From Frankiaceae bacterium (GTDB taxonomy: Bacteria > Actinomycetota > Actinomycetes > JADGOU01), in the NCBI GenBank assembly GCA_017882835.1, contig JADGOU010000184.1, positions 1 through 6,256 of the forward strand: a stretch of 6,256 nucleotides of DNA. The letters run 5' to 3'. Each line of letters starts with the position of its first letter. Within the stretch, counting starts at the first letter, position 1. Both the position numbers and the translations under genes were made by a program. Shown here one piece after another: positions 1 to 6,256 of the stretch. The notes under the pieces were generated by a model, which did not search any database, was not told where the DNA came from, and was given only the letters and a program-made list of their open reading frames with translations.

Positions 1-1196
1 CGACCGGCAAGGAGATCGGCTCCTACCAGGCGGCACTGGCGGCGGAGGAGCCCGGCTACCCGTGGCCCGACCTGAACGAGCAGGCCGCGGCCGCGATGTG
101 TTACACCAGCGGCACCACCGGAAACCCCAAGGGGGTCGTCTACTCCCATCGCTCGACCTGGCTGCACTCGGTCGCGACCTGCATGGGCAACATCTTCGGC
201 CTGACCGAACGGGACCGGGCGCTGCCCGTCGTACCGATGTTCCATGCCAACGCCTGGGGCCTGCCCTATGCCGCCTGGATCGCCGGGGCCGACCTGGTGC
301 TGCCGGACCGGTGGCTGCAGGCGGAGCCGCTGACCCGGTTGATCACGGGCGAAGCGGTGACGTTCGCCGCCGGCGTGCCGACGGTCTGGAACGACGTACT
401 GAACTACGGCAAGAACAACGACGTGGACCTGTCGTCGCTGCGGCTGGTGATCGGCGGCGGGTCGGCGGTGCCGCGGGCGCTGATGGAGCGCTGGGCCGAG
501 CGCTTCGGCGTCACCATGCTGCAGGCCTGGGGGATGACCGAGACGTCCCCGCTGGCTTCGGTCAGTCGCCGGCCCAAGACGGCGCCGGAGGCCGAGGAGT
601 GGACCTGGCGGGCGAAGACCGGCCGGGTGGTCGCCGGCGTCGAGGCGCGCATCGTCGACGACGGCAGCCAGGTGCTGCCCTGCGACGGCGAGGCGGTCGG
701 GGAGTTCGAGGTGCGCGGGCCGTGGATCACCGCGTCGTACCACCTGGACCCGGACCCGGGGAAGTTCCACGATGGCTGGCTGCGTACCGGCGACGTCGGC
801 ACCTTCGACGACCGCGGCTTCATGCAGATCACCGATCGGTCCAAGGACGTGATCAAGTCAGGTGGGGAGTGGATCAGCTCGGTCGAGCTGGAGAACGAGC
901 TGATGGGCCACCCGGACATCCTGGAGGCCGCGGTGGTGGGGGTGCCCGACGACCGTTGGCAGGAGCGGCCGCTGGCCTGCGTAGTGCCGCACGAGGGAGC
1001 CGACATCGACGCCGGCACGCTGGCGGTCTATCTCGGGGACAAGGTGGCCAGCTGGTGGGTGCCGGAGCGGTGGGCCGTGATCGAGGCGGTACCGCGGACC
1101 AGCGTGGGCAAGTTCGACAAGAAGGTGCTGCGGGCTCGGTACGCCGACGGTGAGCTGCCGGTGGAGCAGCTGGCTCCGCCCACCGCCGCCGGCTGA
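1..1196 (+). CDS. Acyl-CoA synthetase (AMP-forming, FadD type), 5'-truncated by window edge
   Basis: The first whole codon is at position 3, and the frame is open from the edge to TGA at 1194-1196, giving 397 residues. Relatives are around 540 residues, so roughly the first quarter is missing. Adenylate-forming core motifs appear in order: the phosphate-binding loop YTSGTTGNPKG (102-134), GMTET (531-545), TGD (786-794), the hinge-region stretch DRSKDVIKSGGEWIS (from about 834), and the C-terminal GKFDKK with the lysine expected to act in adenylation (codon 1110-1112). The family converts a carboxylic acid, ATP and CoA to acyl-CoA, AMP and pyrophosphate in the cytoplasm or at the membrane. The motif context (MCYTSGTTG, FHANAWGLPY, WGMTETSP) resembles medium- to long-chain fatty-acyl-CoA synthetases. 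Chain length cannot be read from the sequence, and related ligases for other short acids remain possible. The nearest downstream gene is coaA, 94 bp away on the same strand, so co-transcription is plausible. Confidence 0.93.
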   Translation, partial: TGKEIGSYQAALAAEEPGYPWPDLNEQAAAAMCYTSGTTGNPKGVVYSHRSTWLHSVATCMGNIFGLTERDRALPVVPMFHANAWGLPYAAWIAGADLVLPDRWLQAEPLTRLITGEAVTFAAGVPTVWNDVLNYGKNNDVDLSSLRLVIGGGSAVPRALMERWAERFGVTMLQAWGMTETSPLASVSRRPKTAPEAEEWTWRAKTGRVVAGVEARIVDDGSQVLPCDGEAVGEFEVRGPWITASYHLDPDPGKFHDGWLRTGDVGTFDDRGFMQITDRSKDVIKSGGEWISSVELENELMGHPDILEAAVVGVPDDRWQERPLACVVPHEGADIDAGTLAVYLGDKVASWWVPERWAVIEAVPRTSVGKFDKKVLRARYADGELPVEQLAPPTAAG

Positions 1197-1245
1197 GCCT
1201 CGGGGCCGTAACGATCGACCGGCCGCCGCCCGTCATGCTGGCGGT

Positions 1246-1335
1246 ATGCACCCCGTTGTTGGGTCGACCCTGGCCGCCCACGCCGGTCTCATGATCCCCG
1301 TTGTCGCCGCCGACCTGGCCCCGTCTCGCCACGTC
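1246..1335 (+). repeat. Degenerate 45-bp tandem duplication at the coaA start
   Basis: Two adjacent 45-bp blocks (1246-1290 and 1291-1335) each begin with ATG, two variable codons' worth of change, then CCCCGTTGT. Translated, they read MHPVVGSTLAAHAGL and MIPVVAADLAPSRHV, with 6 of 15 residues identical; by eye about 25 of 45 bases match. The similarity is concentrated in the first 14 bases and in CTGGCC at the ninth and tenth codons. It could be an old duplication of the start region that leaves two candidate starts, or chance in GC-rich DNA. Confidence 0.3.
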
Positions 1336-2229
1336 TCGTTCTCCCGGGCGGACTGGGCCGGGCTGCGGGCCGCCACCCCATTGACGCTGGGGGAGGCCGA
1401 CCTCGCCACCTTGCAGGGGATCAACGAGCGGCTCGACCTGCATGAGGTGGTGGAGGTCTACCTGCCGTTGTCCAGGCTGCTCAACCTGCGGGTGGCGGCA
1501 ATGCAGCGGCTGCACGCGGCCACCGCCGCCTTCCTCGGCACCGACGCCGTGGATGCGCCGTTCGTGCTGGGCATCGCCGGCAGCGTCGCCGTGGGCAAGA
1601 GCACGACGGCCCGCATCCTGCAGGCGCTGCTGTCGCGCTGGCCGGACCACCGTACCGTCGACCTGGTCACCACCGATGGGTTCCTCTACCCAAACGCCGA
1701 GCTCGAGCGGCGCGGGCTGCTGACTCGCAAGGGCTTCCCGGAGTCCTACGACCAGCGCCGGCTGGTGCGGTTCGTGGCCGACGTCAAGACGGGGCAGGAG
1801 AGGGTGGTCGCGCCGGTCTACTCCCACCGGGCCTACGACGTGCTGTCCGACCGGGTGCACGTCGTCCACCGGCCCGACATCGTCATCGTCGAGGGCCTGA
1901 ACGTGCTGCAGACCGGCGGTCGGCTGCAGGTCTCGGACTTCTTCGACTTCTCCATCTACGTCGACGCCGCCGAGGCCGACATCGAGCGTTGGTACGTCGA
2001 GCGCTTCCAGCTACTGCGCGAGACCGTGTTCCAAGATCCCGCGTCGTACTTCCACCGCTATGCCGGACTCACGCCCGAGCAGGCTGCCGAGACGGCGCAC
2101 GGCATCTGGTCGAGCATCAACGAGGTCAACCTGCGGGAGAACATCGCGCCCACCCGCGATCGCGGGCACCTGGTGTTGGGCAAGGGTCCCGACCACCGGG
2201 TTCGGGAGGTTCGGCTACGCCCGCTGTGA
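1291..2229 (+). CDS. coaA: Type I pantothenate kinase
   Basis: Phosphorylates pantothenate with ATP to 4'-phosphopantothenate, the committed step of CoA synthesis; the family is cytosolic and generally feedback-inhibited by CoA. From ATG 1291 the product is 312 residues, the same length as the Mycobacterium tuberculosis enzyme as I recall it. Functional residues fall at the same numbers: Walker A GSVAVGKST with K103, S104 and T105; D129 in VTTDGFLYPN; H179 and Y182 in PVYSHRAYD; Y235 and R238 in WYVERF; N277 in SINEVNL. The ending VRLRPL also fits the family's short basic C-terminus. The start is uncertain: neither ATG 1291 nor the in-frame ATG 1246 (15 residues longer) has a good ribosome binding site, so leaderless translation from either is possible. 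I chose 1291 on family length. The last 104 bp overlap the antisense tail of the convergent GGDEF-EAL gene, and the stop codon lies in an 11-bp tandem repeat. Confidence 0.95.
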   Translation: MIPVVAADLAPSRHVSFSRADWAGLRAATPLTLGEADLATLQGINERLDLHEVVEVYLPLSRLLNLRVAAMQRLHAATAAFLGTDAVDAPFVLGIAGSVAVGKSTTARILQALLSRWPDHRTVDLVTTDGFLYPNAELERRGLLTRKGFPESYDQRRLVRFVADVKTGQERVVAPVYSHRAYDVLSDRVHVVHRPDIVIVEGLNVLQTGGRLQVSDFFDFSIYVDAAEADIERWYVERFQLLRETVFQDPASYFHRYAGLTPEQAAETAHGIWSSINEVNLRENIAPTRDRGHLVLGKGPDHRVREVRLRPL

Positions 2230-4393
2230 TTCTGCTGTGATTCTGCTGTGATTCTGTAAGATGTAAGCGCACCGCCCGGAACTCACCGCCCGGCGCCCGG
2301 CAATCACCGCTCACCGCGCCCTCACCGCCCGAACTGACCAGCAGGTCGGTCATGGCCTCGGCCGGCCGCGGGGTGGCGTAGTGAAAGCCCTGGCCGTAGG
2401 GGCAGCCGATTTTGTCCAGCACGGCGGACTGGGCCGGGGTCTCGACCCCTTCGGCGATCGCGTCGATGGACAGCGTCCTGCTCAGCTGCACGATCGCTTC
2501 AACGAGGTTGGCCCGCAGGCCGGGTCGCTGGCCGCTGCCGAGGTCGGCGACGAAGCTACGGTCGATCTTCACAAAGCTGATCGGGAAGTCCTGCAGGTGG
2601 CTGAGCGAGCAGTAGCCGGTGCCGAAGTCGTCCATCCCGACCCTCATGTCGCGGGCGACCACTGCGTCGAGGTCGGTGGAGATCGCGTCGCTCTTGCGCA
2701 GCAGCACGCTCTCGGTGAGCTCGAGGCGCAGGGTGCCCGGCGCCACATCCGCGAGCTCGGGGCTGCGAGTGAGCACCTCCCGTAGCCCGGGGTTGCCGAG
2801 CTGCTTGCCGGAGACGTTGACCGATGCCCACAGCGACGGCCAGCCCTGCCGTTGCCAGCGCCGCAGCTGCCGCGCGGCCTCGAGCAACACCCACTCACCG
2901 ATCTTGATGATGCTGCCGTTGTCCGCGGCCACCTCGAGGAACTCAGCCGGGGCGAGCAAGCCCCGAACCGGGTGCTGCCAGCGCAGTAGTGCCTCGACGC
3001 CGGCGATCGTGGTCTCGGGCAGCCGGACGATGGGTTGGTAGTACAAGAGGAACTGTTCGGTGGCCAGCGCGCGCTCGAGTTCGTGCTCCAGACGCACCCG
3101 GTGCTGCACCTGCTTCTGCATCACCTCGTCGAAGATCTCCCAGCGGTTGCGTCCGCGGTTCTTTGCCCGGTACATGGCGACGTCAGCGTTGCGGACCAGC
3201 GTGCTGGGCTCCGTGCTGGTGACATCCGATCCGGTGACCGTGGCGATGCCGATGCTCATAGTGACAGTCACCGGTCCCGCCGGCAGTTGCACCGGGGCGT
3301 CGACCGTGCGGACAATCCGCTCGCACAGGTCACCAACGTCGTCGACCGAAACCAAGTCGGTGCAGAGCACGAACTCGTCGCCGCCGATCCGGGCCAGCGT
3401 GTCACTGGAGCGCAGGATGACGGCGAGCCGCCGCGCCAACTGCTGGAGCAGCTTGTCGCCGGCGTCGTGCCCAAACCGGTCGTTGACGTCTTTGAACCGG
3501 TCCAGGTCGCAGAAGAACACAGCTACGGTGCCACCAGAGCGCTGGGCGCGGGCCAGCGCCAGCCCGATGTGGTCGTTGAGCAGCCGCCGGTTGGCCAGCC
3601 CGGTCAGCGGGTCGTGCAGCGCCCGAAACGTCAGCTGCTCGTCCGTCTGGCGGCGTTCGGTGACGTCCCGGACGTTGGTCACGATGCCGTTGATCGCGGC
3701 TGCGTCCATGCAGTTGGTGTCGATGGCCTCCACCCAGCGCCACTGTCCTGACCGGTGGCGCATCCGCAGTTCCACGGCCGGCTGCGGAGCGCAGTCCTGG
3801 GGCAGACGCGCCAGCCGGTCGTCCCGCAGTGCCAGGTCGTCGGGATGGAGCAGATCTCGCTCTCGAGTGCCGACCAGCTCGACCGGCTCGTAGCCGAGCA
3901 CGTGCTCGACCCCCGGGCTGCAGTAGGTGAGAACGCCAGAGTTGTCCGTGACCAGGATTGCGTCCCGGGAGCTGTACACCAGGGTCCGAAACCGTTCTTC
4001 GCTGGCCTGTAGGACGCGCTCGGTCTGCTTGCGCGCGCTGATGTCGTGGTTGATGCCATACGCATGCGGCTCGCCGTCGATGTCCACCAGCTCCGCACTG
4101 ATTTCGACATCCCGAGTTTCGCCGGTACGGGTCTGCAGCTGCGCCTCGGGGCACGTGTGCGGGCGTCCGGCGAGCAGCTCTGCCGTTACCTCGCGGCGTT
4201 CGGCGGCCGTGGGCCACAGGCCGATGGTCGCGGCGTCGTGACCGACCAGATCGCTCTCGGTATAGCCCAGCAGACGGCAGAAGGCTTCGTTGACCAGCAC
4301 GATCTGATGATCGCGTAGCCGGGTCACCACGCACCCATCGGGCGCGTGATCGAACAGCGTCCGCAGTAACTCGGCCCGCGGTGGCTCGGCCAC
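2126..4393 (-). CDS. PAS-PAS-GGDEF-EAL cyclic-di-GMP signalling protein
   Basis: A 755-residue protein that combines two sensory PAS domains (about residues 8-125 and 130-248) with a diguanylate cyclase domain (about 252-425) and a phosphodiesterase domain (about 432-690). The cyclase has D296 in CDLDRF, intact GGDEF at 337-341, and an RxxD inhibitory site (R328 to D331) at the canonical five-residue spacing. The EAL domain has EALLRW (E467), N526, E558 in LELTES, DDFGTG (588-593), K609 in VKID, E648 in EGVE and Q668 in QGF, so the catalytic set looks complete. Both making and breaking c-di-GMP are therefore possible; which dominates cannot be told. No transmembrane segment or signal peptide is evident, so it should be cytosolic and sense an internal cue through PAS. 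The start is GTG with a strong ribosome binding site. Residues about 691-755 lie beyond any domain, cross the repeats and run antisense into coaA. Codons 9 and 710 are TTA, rare in such genomes. Confidence 0.95.
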   Translation of the reverse strand: MAEPPRAELLRTLFDHAPDGCVVTRLRDHQIVLVNEAFCRLLGYTESDLVGHDAATIGLWPTAAERREVTAELLAGRPHTCPEAQLQTRTGETRDVEISAELVDIDGEPHAYGINHDISARKQTERVLQASEERFRTLVYSSRDAILVTDNSGVLTYCSPGVEHVLGYEPVELVGTRERDLLHPDDLALRDDRLARLPQDCAPQPAVELRMRHRSGQWRWVEAIDTNCMDAAAINGIVTNVRDVTERRQTDEQLTFRALHDPLTGLANRRLLNDHIGLALARAQRSGGTVAVFFCDLDRFKDVNDRFGHDAGDKLLQQLARRLAVILRSSDTLARIGGDEFVLCTDLVSVDDVGDLCERIVRTVDAPVQLPAGPVTVTMSIGIATVTGSDVTSTEPSTLVRNADVAMYRAKNRGRNRWEIFDEVMQKQVQHRVRLEHELERALATEQFLLYYQPIVRLPETTIAGVEALLRWQHPVRGLLAPAEFLEVAADNGSIIKIGEWVLLEAARQLRRWQRQGWPSLWASVNVSGKQLGNPGLREVLTRSPELADVAPGTLRLELTESVLLRKSDAISTDLDAVVARDMRVGMDDFGTGYCSLSHLQDFPISFVKIDRSFVADLGSGQRPGLRANLVEAIVQLSRTLSIDAIAEGVETPAQSAVLDKIGCPYGQGFHYATPRPAEAMTDLLVSSGGEGAVSGDCRAPGGEFRAVRLHLTESQQNHSRITAGVAEPPEPGGRDPCPTPGARDRGWARCSPAG
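2223..2255. repeat. Three perfect 11-bp tandem repeats at the coaA 3' end
   Basis: The unit GCTGTGATTCT occurs three times without mismatch (2223-2233, 2234-2244, 2245-2255) and is AT-richer than its surroundings. The first copy contains the last leucine codon and the TGA stop of coaA. Copies two and three lie beyond coaA. On the minus strand the repeat is read in the GGDEF-EAL frame as about residues 713-724 (TESQQNHSRITA); because 11 is not divisible by 3, the three copies are read in three different phases, all free of stops. It probably arose by expansion of the sequence at the coaA stop. Confidence 0.95.
2270..2331. repeat. Degenerate CACCGC-rich low-complexity stretch
   Basis: CACCGC occurs five times, starting at 2270, 2284, 2305, 2312 and 2323; three of these are extended to CACCGCCCG (2270, 2284, 2323). 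The stretch lies between the end of the EAL domain and the 11-bp repeats and is translated on the minus strand as a glycine- and alanine-containing tail with no recognisable domain. I found no clear hairpin followed by a T-run, so I do not call it a terminator. It looks like slippage-prone sequence under little protein-level constraint. Confidence 0.5.
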
Positions 4394-4399
4394 CGGCGA

Positions 4400-4406
4400 C
4401 CTCCCC
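4400..4406 (-). promoter_or_regulatory. Ribosome binding site of the GGDEF-EAL gene
   Basis: On the minus strand GGGGAGG precedes the GTG start at 4393 with a 6-base spacer. It is the only strong Shine-Dalgarno sequence I found in the window, and it fixes this GTG as the start codon. Confidence 0.8.
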
Positions 4407-4430
4407 GATCGGTTGTGATGCCTTTCGATT

Positions 4431-4458
4431 ACTATCCGTCGCCACTACACCACGAACC
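4431..4458 (-). promoter_or_regulatory. Weak candidate promoter upstream of the GGDEF-EAL gene
   Basis: In the 69-bp gap between the transporter stop and the GTG start, the minus strand carries GATAGT (4431-4436) as a possible -10 box and GGTTCG (4453-4458) as a poor -35 box, 16 bases apart. The gap is visibly AT-richer than both flanking genes, which fits a regulatory region, but the -35 match is weak. The alternative is that the gene is transcribed only by read-through from the transporter. Confidence 0.2.
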
Positions 4459-4462
4459 GTAG

Positions 4463-6256
4463 TCATACAGCAACATCAGCGGCGCGGGCCGGTTGCTCCC
4501 GCAGCCCAATCTGGTCATGCAGCCGGCGCAGCGGTCCCGGTGCCCACCAGTTGCGGTCGCCGAGCAGCGTCATGGTCGCCGGCACCAGCAGGCACCGCAC
4601 CAGCGTGGCGTCGACCAGCACGGCCAGCGCCAGCGCCAGCCCCATCTGCTTGATGCCCAGCATCTTGCCGGCGCCGAACCCGGCGAAGACGATCACGACC
4701 AGCAGGGCAGCGGAGGTGATGATGCGCCCGCTGCGCTGCAGGCCGAGTACGACGGCCCGGTCGTTGGGCAGCCCCGCGTCGTACAACTCCTTGACCCGGG
4801 CCAGCAGGAACACCTCATAGTCCATCGACAGCCCGAAGGCGAACACGAACACGATCACCGGCACCCAGGTCTCCAGCGCACCCGGGGAGTCGAAGCCGAG
4901 CAGGCCGGAGAGGTGGCCGTCCTGGAAGACCAGCACCAGCGCGCCGAAGGAGGCGCCGAGCGAGAGCACGTTCATTACCAGCGCCTTGACCGGCACCAGC
5001 ACCGAGCCGGTCATCAGGAACAGCAGGACGAAGGTCACGGCGGCGATGAAGCCCAGCGCCCACGGCATCCGGGCGGCGATCTCGCCCTTGAAGTCGACCA
5101 GGAAGGCGGCATCGCCGGTGACGTACGTCGGGACGCCGGCGCTCGTGGCGCGCAGCTCGGTCACCAGGCGCTGCGCCGTCGGACCTTGGCTTGCGCCGGT
5201 GGGGACCACGTCGAGGGAGGCGACGCCCGGCCCGCGCTGCTGCGGCGTGCCGACCTGGGCGACTCCCGGAAGGGCCGCGACTTGGCGGGCGTAGGCCGTC
5301 AGCGCGATGGCGTCGCTGCGGGCGACAACGGTCACCGGCTCGGTGCCGCTGCCCGGGAACCGGGCGGCCACCACGTCGGCCACCTGCCGGCTCTGGAAGG
5401 ACGCGGGCAGCAGGTTGACGCCGCCGTTCTCGTAGCGGGCATGCAGGAACGGGGCGCCGGCCAGCAGCAGCAGCGCGGCCACTCCGGTCCCGACCAGCCA
5501 GCGCCGTCCCTGCACGCCGCGGGCCAGCCGGGCGAAGAAGCCGTCGTCGGGGACCGGCTCGGACGGGACCCGGATGCCTCGGCCGAACAGGCCGAGCAGC
5601 GCCGGCACCAGGGTGAGCCCGGCGATCAACGCGATCAGTACGACGCTGACGCCGGCCGCCGCGATGGCGCGGTAGATCGGGCTGTCGAACAGGAACAGTC
5701 CGGACAGCGAGGTCGCGACCGTCAACGCGGAGAAGGTGATCGTGCGTCCGGCCGTGGCTGACGTCCGCTCCACCGCGGCGGCCGGGTCCAGGCCGGCGCC
5801 GCGCTCCTCCCGGTACCGGCTGACGATCAGCAGCGCGTAGTCGATGGACAGCCCGAGGCCGAGCACTGTCGTCACCGGTACGACGTTGGAGTCCAGGTCG
5901 ACCAGGTAGGAGAAGCCGAGCAGGGACAGCAGCGCGCCGGCCACCGAGGCGATGGCGCCGAGGAACGGGATGCCGGCCGCGACAAAGCCGCCGAAGATGA
6001 CGATCATGACTACGAGGGTGATCGGCAGCGCGACGTACTCGCCGAGGGAGGTGTCGCGTTGCACCTGTTGGTTGATCTCCTGGTTGAGTAGCAGGTTGCC
6101 GCCGAAGCGCACGGTCGCGCCCGGGGCCGCGGTCGGGATCTGGCGCAGCGCTTGCTCCACCCTGTCGACGGCGCCGTTCTCGGCCGCCGTGGACAGGTCC
6201 TTGCGCAGGTCGACCGCGATCAGGCTGGCGCGGCCGTCGGTAGCGCGCAGGTCGGG
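4463..6256 (-). CDS. MMPL/RND-family membrane transporter, N-terminus beyond the window edge
   Basis: The frame is open from the right edge to TGA at 4463-4465, giving 597 residues. Family members are about 700 or more, so the first membrane helix and most of the first external domain are missing. What remains fits transmembrane segments 2-6, a helix at about 5500-5440, a second external domain (about 5440-5065), then helices 8-12. The paired Asp-Tyr residues that carry protons in MmpL proteins are present in both halves: LSIDYALL (Asp codon 5840-5842) and LSMDYEVF (Asp codon 4820-4822). The family exports lipids, lipopeptides or small hydrophobic compounds using the proton gradient; the substrate cannot be deduced here. 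The short tail after the last helix (GDRNWWAPGPLRRLHD) is typical of actinobacterial members. The GGDEF-EAL gene follows 69 bp downstream on the same strand, so the two may share a transcript. Confidence 0.94.
   Translation of the reverse strand, partial: PDLRATDGRASLIAVDLRKDLSTAAENGAVDRVEQALRQIPTAAPGATVRFGGNLLLNQEINQQVQRDTSLGEYVALPITLVVMIVIFGGFVAAGIPFLGAIASVAGALLSLLGFSYLVDLDSNVVPVTTVLGLGLSIDYALLIVSRYREERGAGLDPAAAVERTSATAGRTITFSALTVATSLSGLFLFDSPIYRAIAAAGVSVVLIALIAGLTLVPALLGLFGRGIRVPSEPVPDDGFFARLARGVQGRRWLVGTGVAALLLLAGAPFLHARYENGGVNLLPASFQSRQVADVVAARFPGSGTEPVTVVARSDAIALTAYARQVAALPGVAQVGTPQQRGPGVASLDVVPTGASQGPTAQRLVTELRATSAGVPTYVTGDAAFLVDFKGEIAARMPWALGFIAAVTFVLLFLMTGSVLVPVKALVMNVLSLGASFGALVLVFQDGHLSGLLGFDSPGALETWVPVIVFVFAFGLSMDYEVFLLARVKELYDAGLPNDRAVVLGLQRSGRIITSAALLVVIVFAGFGAGKMLGIKQMGLALALAVLVDATLVRCLLVPATMTLLGDRNWWAPGPLRRLHDQIGLREQPARAADVAV

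Noticed and set aside
62..1153. Second plus-strand frame and minus-strand frames overlapping the acyl-CoA synthetase
   Set aside because: They are rich in arginine, glycine and alanine or in serine and have no family motifs; the adenylate-forming motifs all lie in the frame ending at 1196.
1150..1290. A longer coaA beginning at ATG 1150
   Set aside because: It would overlap the end of the acyl-CoA synthetase and add a proline- and arginine-rich N-terminus unlike the family; residue numbering fits a start at 1291 (or 1246).
2223..2255. The three tandem repeats as a CRISPR array or regulator-binding iterons
   Set aside because: The units are only 11 bp with no spacers, and they lie at the 3' ends of both genes, not in a promoter or origin.
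2256..2340. Possible bidirectional terminator between the convergent genes
   Set aside because: The region has direct repeats of CACCGC, but I found no stable inverted repeat with a T-run on either strand.
3035..3893. Plus-strand open frames opposite the GGDEF domain
   Set aside because: They show no recognisable motif and mirror the codon bias of the GGDEF-EAL gene on the other strand.
4493..5761. Long plus-strand open frame opposite the MMPL gene
   Set aside because: The product is a glutamine-, histidine- and glycine-rich low-complexity sequence with no domain, as expected for the antisense of a GC-rich gene; the opposite strand has clear motifs and membrane helices.
6158..6160. GTG 6160 as the start of the MMPL transporter
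   Set aside because: The frame stays open to the window edge, and the upstream 32 codons encode plausible external-domain sequence; starting there would remove the first membrane helix.

Overview
The window is about 6.3 kb of GC-rich DNA with G/C-biased third codon positions, few or weak Shine-Dalgarno sites, and a pantothenate kinase that closely resembles the mycobacterial type I enzyme. I read it as a chromosomal segment of a high-GC actinobacterium (Actinomycetota) but cannot name the genus from the sequence alone. There are four protein-coding genes in two convergent pairs. I see no rRNA, tRNA, CRISPR array, insertion sequence or phage gene.

Left half, plus strand: the window opens inside an acyl-CoA synthetase of the fatty-acid AMP-ligase (FadD) type, which ends at 1196. 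It is followed, after a short gap, by coaA (1291-2229), the type I pantothenate kinase that commits pantothenate to coenzyme A synthesis. One gene makes CoA and the other consumes it to activate acyl chains.

Right half, minus strand: an MMPL/RND-type membrane transporter enters from the right edge and ends at 4463. After a 69-bp gap comes a PAS-PAS-GGDEF-EAL protein (4393 down to 2126) in which every cyclic-di-GMP synthesis and hydrolysis motif I could check is intact. The two may be co-transcribed, although the gap is AT-richer than its surroundings and could hold a promoter.

The most unusual structure is where the two pairs meet. The reading frame of the c-di-GMP protein runs past the end of its EAL domain, through a degenerate CACCGC-rich stretch, then through three perfect 11-bp tandem repeats (2223-2255), and on into the antisense of the last 104 bp of coaA. 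The coaA stop codon lies inside the first repeat unit. Because 11 is not a multiple of 3, any change in copy number would alter the C-terminal tail of the signalling protein but leave CoaA unchanged. This is a small local curiosity. I do not see evidence for a new multi-gene system; the four genes belong to known families.
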